DNA of 5,666 bases from an uncultured Flavobacteriales bacterium (GTDB lineage: Bacteria > Bacteroidota > Bacteroidia > Flavobacteriales_D > Parvicellaceae). This document shows, one piece after another, positions 1 through 5,666 of the stretch (position 1 is its first letter; every line of letters starts with the position of its first letter). Below the pieces are notes generated by a model, which was given only the letters and a program-made list of their open reading frames with translations, was not told the DNA's origin and searched no databases. The DNA is taken from NCBI GenBank assembly GCA_937924345.1, contig CALDTD010000223.1, positions 1-5,666 of the forward strand, given 5' to 3'. Both the position numbers and the translations under genes were made by a program.

Positions 1-1698
1 ACCATTTTCAAAACCAAAAACAGCATAATTTTCGGGAGCATAATAGCGATAACTTAATCTATGGGTTAGCCTTAGAAAAGGGTTCTTTCGTATAGGAAAA
101 TGTGAAATTCCAACCTGTGAGGAAACTAAATCTGAACTTCCTTCTAAATCATTAAAATATTTTGCATAATCTGTAGATAAAGACAATCCAATTCTTTTGT
201 TTTTTAAACGTGGTTCTTCGAATAAAAAAGAAAAACCATAATAACTTGTTGCATCACTTTGTGCTTTTATAGATAAATGCTGTCCTCCACCAGCTGGTAA
301 TGGATTCCATCTTGCTCCTTTTCTAAATACATCTCTTAATGCGAAATTTTTAAAGTCGAACCCTAACGTACCGACTAAGAAATTACCATCGAAACCTCCA
401 CTAACCAAAAACCGATCGGAAATACGCTCTTTTAATTGATAAGTAAGGTCTACCTCCTTTGCCGAAGTATCAATATCCATTTCTACATTAAACTGCTCTG
501 GAACAAAATAATCTAACTGCATGAGTTTATTTTGCGAAAGAATAATTTTAGATCTTGAAAATGGTTCTCCTGCAGTTGTAATCACGCTGTGGTGTAATAC
601 CTTATCTTTTGTTCTTACATTTCCTTCAAAATTAATCTTCCCAAATTCATATTGCTTACCTTCGTCCATTTCTACGTTAACAATAACAGTTTGCTCGTCG
701 GTATAGGAAACCCTAAACTTTAGCTTAAAATTTGCATAACTATGATCTAGATAAAGTGAAGTAATATCTTGTCTATTTTCTAGGAAGAATAAATATTGTT
801 CTAACTTATTCTTTTGATAAGGTTTGTTAAGGAGTGGCTTAACAACAGCTGTTAACTCATCACTTGTAAAATGTTTGTTCCCTTCAAATAAAACACGCTT
901 TAAACTATAAACTAGCCCTTCATTTACATGAATATAAAAATCTACTTTGCTGTCTCTTTTTTGAGTAGAAAAACTTAAAATTTCTGCATCTAAAAAGCCA
1001 TTATTCATATAAACTTGCAAAATCCTTTTTTGTAAAGACTTGTTATCGTTTTTATAAACCTTCCCTGACTTAAACGCTGGTAAGCGTTCATTTTTATTGA
1101 GCTGTTTTAAAAGTTTGGTAGATGAAATTTCTTTATTACCACTTACATGAAGTTTCCCAATCTTTAAACGGCTGCCTTTCGCTATTCTAATCTTTAGGTC
1201 TATAAAACCAACTTCATTCGTATTTGCTTCTTGCTTTATTTCAACATCCTTATACCCTTTAGCATACAATAGTTTTTTTACCTCGTCTTTAATAATAGAT
1301 AAAACATTAGGACTATATCGTTCCAACTTACTTAATCTTGGGTTCTTTCTTAACTTATTTATCTCACTACTATTTAATCCCTCGTAAGAAACTTTACCTA
1401 AAACAAAATACTCTTTTAATGCTATTTGTAATACATTTTTATCACTAACATCAACCCGTGTAACCTCAATATCATAAAAAACACCTTCTGCCAACAACCG
1501 CTTTATTGCACGCTGTACCTTTGGACTAGGAACAAGTAAACGATCACCAATTTTTAATCTACTTAATGTAATAATAGCATCTTCGGAAGTAGATACATTC
1601 CCCTTAACACGAATATCTTCCACTAAAAAAGCCTGGTCTTTTTGGCTAAAAGCCACAAAAGAAGTTATAACAAATAAAAGAAGAACAAAAAAGCGCAT
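1..1698 (-). CDS. bamA: BamA/Omp85-family outer membrane protein assembly factor, 3' end beyond window (566 residues seen)
   Basis: Proteins of this family fold and insert beta-barrel proteins into the outer membrane, using periplasmic POTRA domains and a C-terminal barrel. The reading frame starts at ATG 1698 and stays open to the left edge. Residues 1-18 form a signal peptide (MRFFVLLLFV..., cleavage likely before Q19). Five POTRA-like units follow at roughly 24-97, 98-175, 176-262, 263-347 and 348-424; several carry the typical 'hxxIxhxGN' strand start (IRVKGN 29-34, LHVSGN 183-188, VLFEGN 269-274, INFEGN 355-360). The fifth has the characteristic GNVRT and TAGEPFS segments. From about 425 the barrel begins, with GTLGFDFKNF (443-452), WNPLPAGGGQ (464-473) and FLFEEPRL (491-498), which resemble the first strands of Bacteroidota BamA. 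Family members are usually above 800 residues, so about a third, including the VRGF loop, is outside. The gene stands first behind its own promoter, without uppS/ompH-type neighbours visible, so it may be a BamA paralogue; the family call is firm, the symbol less so. Confidence 0.88.
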   Translation of the reverse strand, partial: MRFFVLLLFVITSFVAFSQKDQAFLVEDIRVKGNVSTSEDAIITLSRLKIGDRLLVPSPKVQRAIKRLLAEGVFYDIEVTRVDVSDKNVLQIALKEYFVLGKVSYEGLNSSEINKLRKNPRLSKLERYSPNVLSIIKDEVKKLLYAKGYKDVEIKQEANTNEVGFIDLKIRIAKGSRLKIGKLHVSGNKEISSTKLLKQLNKNERLPAFKSGKVYKNDNKSLQKRILQVYMNNGFLDAEILSFSTQKRDSKVDFYIHVNEGLVYSLKRVLFEGNKHFTSDELTAVVKPLLNKPYQKNKLEQYLFFLENRQDITSLYLDHSYANFKLKFRVSYTDEQTVIVNVEMDEGKQYEFGKINFEGNVRTKDKVLHHSVITTAGEPFSRSKIILSQNKLMQLDYFVPEQFNVEMDIDTSAKEVDLTYQLKERISDRFLVSGGFDGNFLVGTLGFDFKNFALRDVFRKGARWNPLPAGGGQHLSIKAQSDATSYYGFSFLFEEPRLKNKRIGLSLSTDYAKYFNDLEGSSDLVSSQVGISHFPIRKNPFLRLTHRLSYRYYAPENYAVFGFENG

Positions 1699-1729
1699 AA
1701 AATAAAAAAACGAAATTTAAGTGTTATAA

Positions 1730-1760
1730 TTGTTTAATCTAGCCTACTTTTTTATCTTTA
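1730..1760 (+). promoter_or_regulatory. Bacteroidota-type promoter for the TPR-PAS-SpoIIE phosphatase gene
   Basis: TTG at 1730-1732 is followed after 20 nt by TATCTTTA at 1753-1760, seven of eight positions of the -7 consensus TAnnTTTG. Spacing is right for a Bacteroidota primary sigma promoter. The predicted start is near 1765-1768, giving a leader of about 47 nt before ATG 1814. There is no clear Shine-Dalgarno sequence before that ATG (AAGAACTCCTA), as is common in Flavobacteriia. This promoter points towards the leftward one, so the two transcripts would overlap at their 5' ends. Confidence 0.5.
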
Positions 1761-1804
1761 AAAAATGAATACATTTATTCATTATAACAGTTACAAAGAT
1801 AAAA
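1750..1804. repeat. Outer inverted repeat (10-bp arms) formed by the two -7 regions
   Basis: TTTTATCTTT at 1750-1759 is the exact reverse complement of AAAGATAAAA at 1795-1804, with 35 nt between them that contain the smaller 8+8 bp palindrome. The arms coincide with the -7 elements of the two facing promoters, which partly explains the match, but it extends beyond the TAnnTTTG core on the upstream side of both. The two repeats are not exactly concentric (centres about 3.5 bp apart). Confidence 0.45.
1764..1783. repeat. Perfect inverted repeat (8-bp arms, 4-nt loop) between the two facing promoters
   Basis: AATGAATA (1764-1771), loop CATT, then TATTCATT (1776-1783): the arms are exact reverse complements. 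It lies immediately downstream of both -7 elements, so it spans the predicted start sites of both genes. It could be an operator for a dimeric regulator or a 5'-leader hairpin in both transcripts. In AT-rich DNA a chance palindrome of this size is possible, so a functional role is inferred from position only. Confidence 0.45.
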
Positions 1805-1825
1805 GAACTCCTAATGGGTCAACAA
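1794..1825 (-). promoter_or_regulatory. Bacteroidota-type promoter driving the BamA-type gene leftward
   Basis: Read on the minus strand, positions 1801-1794 give TATCTTTG, an exact match to the Bacteroidota -7 consensus TAnnTTTG. Two TTG triplets lie upstream at 1825-1823 and 1822-1820, 21 and 18 nt from it, within the usual spacing for the -33 element. Transcription should start near 1787-1789, giving a leader of about 90 nt before ATG 1698. The element overlaps the first codons of the opposing gene at 1814. The start point is inferred from the motif only. Confidence 0.6.
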
Positions 1826-4189
1826 AACAAATTCTTTAAAGTAAGTATTAGCCTTATTTTCTTTCTAGTAAGTTCTGTAAATCTAACTGCTCAACTGTAT
1901 AAATTAAACAAAGATAGCCTTTGGGCTATTGTAAAAAACCCTAATTCTAACGATACTTCTAAAGTTAGAGCTTTAAGTAAAATTGCTTCGCAATATGTAA
2001 ATACTTATCCTGATTCGACACTCTTTTTTCTGAACCAAAGTATTAATCTAAGCTCTTCTATTGGATACAAGAAAGGGGAAGCTCAAGGGTACATGAATCT
2101 TGGTGCTGTAGAAAGTTTAGGAGGGAACTTTTTAAAAGGAGTAGAATATTCGATTAAAGCATTAGAAATTATAGAGGAAACTACAGATACGCTGTATCGT
2201 ATTCAAATTTTAACAAATATAGCCTCCTTAATGGAGACTACAGGAAGAACTGAAAGAAGTGTAGAATATATTAATCAAGCAGTTGAACTATCTTCTAAAG
2301 TTAATAATGCAGCTGTGCAAGTAAACAGTTTAAACGCTTTAGCAAGTGTAAAGGTGATCAACAAAAATTACAAAGAAGCAATTGAAGATTATAAAAAAGC
2401 TTTTAATATTATACAAGAGAACAATCTTTTTACCAGCGATTACTATTATTGTTTAAATGGGCTAGCTGGCTGCTATGAAAAGCTTTACCACAATTATGAC
2501 TCTACCTTTCAGTGGCTAACCCTTTTTACACCCACTATTCGAAAAAAAATGAATTATTCGGATATAGAAATGGCTTATTTTTTTGATCGTGCAAACTTTC
2601 TTATCAAACACAACAAACCAGAACAAGCAATTTTATATGCCGACTCTTCACTTAGTATAGCCAAAAGACTAAAGAATAAAAATAACATTACTGAATATTA
2701 CTTTTTAAAATCTAGAATAGATGAAGAAATGGGGCTATTCAAATCCGCATTAAAAAATTATAAACTAGGACAAGATTATAAAGACAGTATAAAAGACCAA
2801 CAAAAAGAAGTTGATCTTATTGCTTTAGAAATGAAGTATAACTCGGAGCGAAAAGGGAAAGAATTAATTTTAAGAAAAGCAGAATTAGAAAAAAACACAC
2901 TTGAAATTGAGCGTCAAAAAAATCAAAAACTTATCATGATGATTATTTTTGGTTTGGGGACAATATTTACATGGTTTGTAGTTTACTCTTTTTTCAAAAA
3001 CAGAAAGAAAAATAAATTACTTAAATCTCAAAACGATGAGCTAGAAAAACTTTCTATTGTAGCAAAAGAAATAGACAGCACGGTAATTATAACTGACAAA
3101 AATGGAAAGATAGAGTGGATAAATGAAGGGGGGATTGCAATGTACGATTTAACAACTCAAGATATGCAAGCCCGCATTGACAACAACATTACGGAAACCA
3201 CAAATTTTGAAGGTTTAAAGGAAATTATCGATAAATGTGTAAAATCAAAAAAATCTTCTTACTACACCAGTAAGCACCTAAAAAAAACAGGTTCTATACT
3301 TTGGGTACAAACGACATTAACTCCTATTTTAGATAATGATGGAGAAGTACACAAAATTGTTTTTATTGATACTAATGTAAGTGCTGTAAAAAAATCTGAA
3401 GTTAAGTTAACAGAGCAAAAAGCGCTTTTAGAAAAAACGAACAACCTTATTACAGATAGCTTTAACTATGCCAAACGAATTCAACAGGCGGTACTTCCAT
3501 CGTATGATGCTATGAGTCTTGTTTGGCAACAATACTTTGCATCTTTAAACCCAAAAGACATTGTAAGTGGAGATTTTTATTGGTTTTACGAAAAAGACGA
3601 CAAAAAATATTTAGCAGTTGTAGATTGTACAGGACATGGTGTCCCAGGAGCTTTTATGACCATTATTGGAAATAATTTATTAAATGAAATTCTTCAAGAA
3701 GAATTTGTTACTCCTGAGGAAATTTTACAAGAACTACACATCAGAATAAAATTGAGATTAGGAGGCTCTAGAACTGCTAAGGTAATGGACAGTATGGATC
3801 TTGGAATGATTTGTTTTGACACAAAATCTGGAGAAATAAACTTCTGTGGTACACACACCAGTGTTTATTTAGTAAGAGGAAGATCATTAACCGAATTTAA
3901 AGGCTCTAAAGACACAATTGGTTTTAAAGATAATATAACCTTAAAGTCTCACACTTTAATAGGCAAACCTGGCGACATGATTTATATGCATACCGACGGT
4001 TATCCTGATCAAAAAGGTGGAGAGAGAAATAAAAAATTCTATTACCAACCGATTAGAGATATGCTGATAAATATTAGTAAAAAAGACATCAGCGACCAGC
4101 TAGAAGTTGTAGAAAAAACCTTTAACGACTGGAAGGGTGAAAACGAACAAACAGATGATGTTTGTATTGTTGGCGTTCGAATTATTTAA
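1814..4189 (+). CDS. Membrane sensor phosphatase: signal peptide, periplasmic TPRs, TM helix, PAS, PP2C/SpoIIE domain
   Basis: SpoIIE/RsbU-type PP2C phosphatases remove phosphate from Ser/Thr of STAS-type anti-anti-sigma proteins; the actual target here is unknown. Residues 1-27 look like a signal peptide (hydrophobic 8-24, LTAQ cleavage region), which supports the first ATG. About seven TPR-like helical pairs fill 48-325, best at 87-123, 127-161 and 167-201. A charged coiled coil (335-372) leads into one transmembrane helix (373-394). A PAS domain covers about 409-525 (VIITDKNGKIEWIN, then a PAC-like ILWVQTTLTPI); it has no LOV flavin Cys motif. A signalling helix ends in YAKRIQQAVLP (552-562), the usual entry to the phosphatase domain. 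All metal-binding acidic positions appear present: SGD587, D604 in DCTGHGVPGAFMT, D662 in MDLG, D728 in TDG, D781-D782 in QTDD. The domain is therefore probably active. The TPRs should be periplasmic and PAS plus phosphatase cytoplasmic. No partner gene is visible in the window. Confidence 0.9.
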   Translation: MGQQNKFFKVSISLIFFLVSSVNLTAQLYKLNKDSLWAIVKNPNSNDTSKVRALSKIASQYVNTYPDSTLFFLNQSINLSSSIGYKKGEAQGYMNLGAVESLGGNFLKGVEYSIKALEIIEETTDTLYRIQILTNIASLMETTGRTERSVEYINQAVELSSKVNNAAVQVNSLNALASVKVINKNYKEAIEDYKKAFNIIQENNLFTSDYYYCLNGLAGCYEKLYHNYDSTFQWLTLFTPTIRKKMNYSDIEMAYFFDRANFLIKHNKPEQAILYADSSLSIAKRLKNKNNITEYYFLKSRIDEEMGLFKSALKNYKLGQDYKDSIKDQQKEVDLIALEMKYNSERKGKELILRKAELEKNTLEIERQKNQKLIMMIIFGLGTIFTWFVVYSFFKNRKKNKLLKSQNDELEKLSIVAKEIDSTVIITDKNGKIEWINEGGIAMYDLTTQDMQARIDNNITETTNFEGLKEIIDKCVKSKKSSYYTSKHLKKTGSILWVQTTLTPILDNDGEVHKIVFIDTNVSAVKKSEVKLTEQKALLEKTNNLITDSFNYAKRIQQAVLPSYDAMSLVWQQYFASLNPKDIVSGDFYWFYEKDDKKYLAVVDCTGHGVPGAFMTIIGNNLLNEILQEEFVTPEEILQELHIRIKLRLGGSRTAKVMDSMDLGMICFDTKSGEINFCGTHTSVYLVRGRSLTEFKGSKDTIGFKDNITLKSHTLIGKPGDMIYMHTDGYPDQKGGERNKKFYYQPIRDMLINISKKDISDQLEVVEKTFNDWKGENEQTDDVCIVGVRII

Positions 4190-4274
4190 ACTTTATCAGT
4201 TTTAACTTTACAAAAATTAACATTAAACTAAGGATAAATAAATGACACAATTAAAGCGTTTCTATATTTTGAAC

Positions 4275-4282
4275 TATATTTG
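4275..4282 (+). promoter_or_regulatory. -7 promoter element for the mevalonate kinase-ubiA operon
   Basis: TATATTTG matches TAnnTTTG exactly and lies 22 nt before ATG 4305, so the predicted leader is short (about 17 nt). The -33 region is weak: the best candidate is TTA at 4251-4253, 21 nt upstream, with no TTG at proper spacing. An overlapping TATATTTT at 4263-4270 is an alternative. The 115-nt spacer 4190-4304 shows no convincing terminator, so readthrough from the phosphatase gene may also supply transcript. Confidence 0.45.
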
Positions 4283-4304
4283 TTATTAAGCTAAGCCTTA
4301 ACTA

Positions 4305-5252
4305 ATGGGAAAAATAAAGCAATCATTAAAAGATTCTCTTTTTTACGGTAAAATATTACTGTTTGGAGAATACGGAATTATTGAAGATTCAATGGGATTG
4401 TCTATACCCTACAACAGTTACAAAGGCTCATTTGTTTTCGAAAATACAGATCAATTAGATTTTAAAAATTCCAATAAAGAACTTTTAAAGTTCTATCATC
4501 ATCTTCAAGAAAAACAGCAAAAAGAAGAATTACCTTGCCAACTAAATTTAGAACAATTTCATAGTGATTTAATAGAGGGAATGGCATTCGATTCTTCTAT
4601 TCCGCAAGGTTATGGTGTTGGAAGTTCTGGTGCAATTGTAGCAGCTATTTACGACAAATACGCACTAGAAAAGATTGATGGAAATTCTAACGATTCTATA
4701 CTTCAACTTAAAACTATCTTCGGCGATTTAGAAAGTTATTTCCACGGAACAAGTTCTGGCTTAGACCCACTTATTTGTTACCTAAACTTACCAATTCTTA
4801 TTAAATCAAAATCTGAATTAAATACTGTAGGTTTACCAAAGGAGAAAGAAAGTAAAGGTGCAATATTTTTACTAAATACAGGTGAAGTTGGAAAAACTCA
4901 ACCACTGGTAGAGCATTTCTTAGACAGACTAAAAGAAGAAGGATTTAGAAATATGATTCGCAGTCAGTTTAAGAAATATAACGATGCGAGTATAAATGCT
5001 TTTTTACATGAAGATAAAAAATCCTTATTATCTAATGTAAAAAGCTTATCTAAATTGGCATTAGAACATTTTAAACCAATGATACCTAACTTATACCATA
5101 AATTATGGCAAGATGGTATAGATAGTAATGCTTATTACCTCAAACTTTGTGGTTCTGGAGGTGGCGGATTTATTCTAGGATTTACAGAAGATATTCAAAC
5201 AGCAAAAAACAAACTTTCTGCCTACGATTTGGCAGTTATACATAAGTTTTAA
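4305..5252 (+). CDS. mvk: GHMP kinase, probable mevalonate kinase (315 residues)
   Basis: Mevalonate kinase (EC 2.7.1.36) phosphorylates mevalonate with ATP in the cytoplasm, an early step of the mevalonate route to isopentenyl diphosphate. The three GHMP motifs are visible: motif 1 GKILLFGEYGII (15-26), motif 2 PQGYGVGSSGA (100-110), motif 3 KLCGSGGGGF (280-289). HGTSSGLDP (147-155) matches the mevalonate kinase HGxxSGxD signature. K16, E22, E143 and D154 keep the spacing of the animal enzyme's K13, E19, E193 and D204 (6 between the first pair, 11 between the second), so the catalytic set appears complete. Motif 1 has Tyr where classical enzymes have His, and motif 3 ends in Phe. At 315 residues it resembles compact archaeal and bacterial forms rather than the roughly 390-residue animal ones. 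An in-frame TAA at 4299 and motif 1 at residue 15 fix the start at 4305; no clear ribosome binding site precedes it. It is tightly coupled to the UbiA gene downstream. Another GHMP kinase of the pathway (phosphomevalonate kinase) is the main alternative. Confidence 0.82.
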   Translation: MGKIKQSLKDSLFYGKILLFGEYGIIEDSMGLSIPYNSYKGSFVFENTDQLDFKNSNKELLKFYHHLQEKQQKEELPCQLNLEQFHSDLIEGMAFDSSIPQGYGVGSSGAIVAAIYDKYALEKIDGNSNDSILQLKTIFGDLESYFHGTSSGLDPLICYLNLPILIKSKSELNTVGLPKEKESKGAIFLLNTGEVGKTQPLVEHFLDRLKEEGFRNMIRSQFKKYNDASINAFLHEDKKSLLSNVKSLSKLALEHFKPMIPNLYHKLWQDGIDSNAYYLKLCGSGGGGFILGFTEDIQTAKNKLSAYDLAVIHKF

Positions 5253-5258
5253 GATCAA

Positions 5259-5666
5259 GTGCCTACTCCAACTCCCAAATCAACTACTTTAATAAAGGTA
5301 ATTGCTTTGCTGTCTTTGGTAAGATGGTATAATATACTACTGGTAGGTATTGCTCTATTTTTAACCGCTTCCTTCTTACTCAATATAAATACACACATTG
5401 GTTGGCGCGATATTCTTATTGATCCTAAAATATATCTAGAAATACTAGCGATTTCTTTTCTTATACAAGCTGGATATCTAATTAATGCATTTTATGATTT
5501 TGAAAAAGATATCATAAATAAACCCAACGAGACCATATTTGGTCGGGTAATTAGTAAAACTACATGCATAAACGCCTATGTTCTATTTGTAATCTTAGGT
5601 TTAATTTTTAGCTTTTTTTTAGGCTTCAAAGTATTAGCATTTAACTTCTTCTTTTCATTTTTGCTC
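5259..5666 (+). CDS. UbiA-family membrane prenyltransferase, 3' end beyond window (136 residues seen); possibly geranylgeranylglyceryl-phosphate geranylgeranyltransferase
   Basis: UbiA enzymes sit in the inner membrane and transfer a polyprenyl chain from its diphosphate to an acceptor such as a quinone precursor, heme or glyceryl phosphate. The visible part shows the early RWYN motif (22-25) and the first Asp-rich, Mg-diphosphate-binding motif NAFYDFEKD (N76, D80, D84) followed by INKP (86-89) and GRVIS (95-99). Hydrophobic helices lie at about 25-42, 58-78 and 104-125, with a fourth starting at 126. Members are usually near 300 residues, so more than half is outside. No ATG codon occurs in this frame within the window; GTG 5259 is the first plausible start, preceded by CAA, GAT and the kinase stop TAA 5250-5252 in the same frame. 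The six-base gap implies translational coupling. Mevalonate kinase next door fits isoprenoid use. The archaeal-type lipid function is often annotated for flavobacterial homologues in this setting, but MenA- or heme-type roles cannot be excluded from this fragment. Confidence 0.85.
   Translation, partial: MPTPTPKSTTLIKVIALLSLVRWYNILLVGIALFLTASFLLNINTHIGWRDILIDPKIYLEILAISFLIQAGYLINAFYDFEKDIINKPNETIFGRVISKTTCINAYVLFVILGLIFSFFLGFKVLAFNFFFSFLL

Noticed and set aside
521..706. 61-codon open frame on the plus strand
   Set aside because: It lies wholly inside the BamA-type gene on the other strand, whose POTRA domains are clear, and its protein has no recognisable features.
3262..3444. 60-codon open frame on the minus strand
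   Set aside because: It is antisense to the PAS and linker region of the phosphatase gene, with no independent coding evidence or promoter.
4190..4235. Possible terminator after the phosphatase gene (AGTTTTAA ... TTAAACT)
   Set aside because: The arms match imperfectly, contain almost no G/C, and are not followed by a T-run, so a stable terminator hairpin is not supported.
4242..4289. 15-codon open frame (MTQLKRFYILNYICY) preceded by AAGGA at 4230-4234, a possible leader peptide for the mevalonate kinase gene
   Set aside because: The spacing to AAGGA is good, but the best promoter box (4275-4282) lies inside it, so it would not be on the kinase transcript started there. The peptide has no attenuator-like residue run, and a frame this short arises easily by chance.
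4286..4301. Short inverted repeat TTAAG-CTAAGC-CTTAA just before the mevalonate kinase start
   Set aside because: Five-base arms in AT-rich DNA are expected by chance and no extension is seen.
5240..5265. Kinase and UbiA as one gene broken by a point mutation
   Set aside because: The kinase ends at a normal family length after motif 3 and the UbiA N-terminus is complete, so two separate coupled genes is the simpler reading.

Overview
The window looks like a piece of a Bacteroidota chromosome, most likely a (marine) member of the Flavobacteriia. The DNA is strongly AT-rich and Shine-Dalgarno motifs are mostly absent. The promoters match the Bacteroidota type (TTG, about 20 nt, TAnnTTTG). The gene content also fits this group: a multi-POTRA BamA-type protein, a signal peptide-TPR-membrane-PAS-SpoIIE phosphatase, and a mevalonate kinase followed by a UbiA prenyltransferase. 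These assignments come from reading the translated sequence and recalling the families; no database search was run.

Layout. Positions 1-1698 (minus strand) hold the N-terminal 566 residues of an Omp85/BamA-type outer-membrane assembly protein: signal peptide, five POTRA-like repeats and the first part of the beta-barrel. Its 3' end lies beyond the left edge. Positions 1699-1813 are a compact divergent control region with a recognisable promoter for each direction. The two promoters face each other, so the predicted transcripts overlap by about 20 nt, and that overlap is filled by a perfect 8+8 bp inverted repeat. Positions 1814-4189 (plus) encode a 791-residue membrane-bound sensor phosphatase. 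Positions 4190-4304 are a second short spacer with a good -7 element for the next gene and no visible terminator. Positions 4305-5252 (plus) encode a GHMP kinase with mevalonate kinase catalytic residues. From 5259 to the right edge runs the start of a UbiA-family membrane prenyltransferase. It begins at GTG, six bases after the kinase stop and in the same frame.

How the genes may work together. The kinase and the UbiA protein form a tight operon linking isoprenoid precursor synthesis (mevalonate pathway) to use of a polyprenyl diphosphate in the inner membrane. In Flavobacteriia such a UbiA is often annotated as a geranylgeranylglyceryl-phosphate geranylgeranyltransferase, an archaeal-type lipid enzyme, but the substrate cannot be read from this fragment. 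The phosphatase has no STAS, anti-sigma or response-regulator partner in the window, so its target is unknown. Its divergent, overlapping promoter arrangement with the BamA-type gene makes a shared control point for envelope functions a reasonable but unproven idea. No RNA genes, mobile elements, CRISPR arrays or attachment sites were seen, and no stretch over 300 bases lacks a gene.
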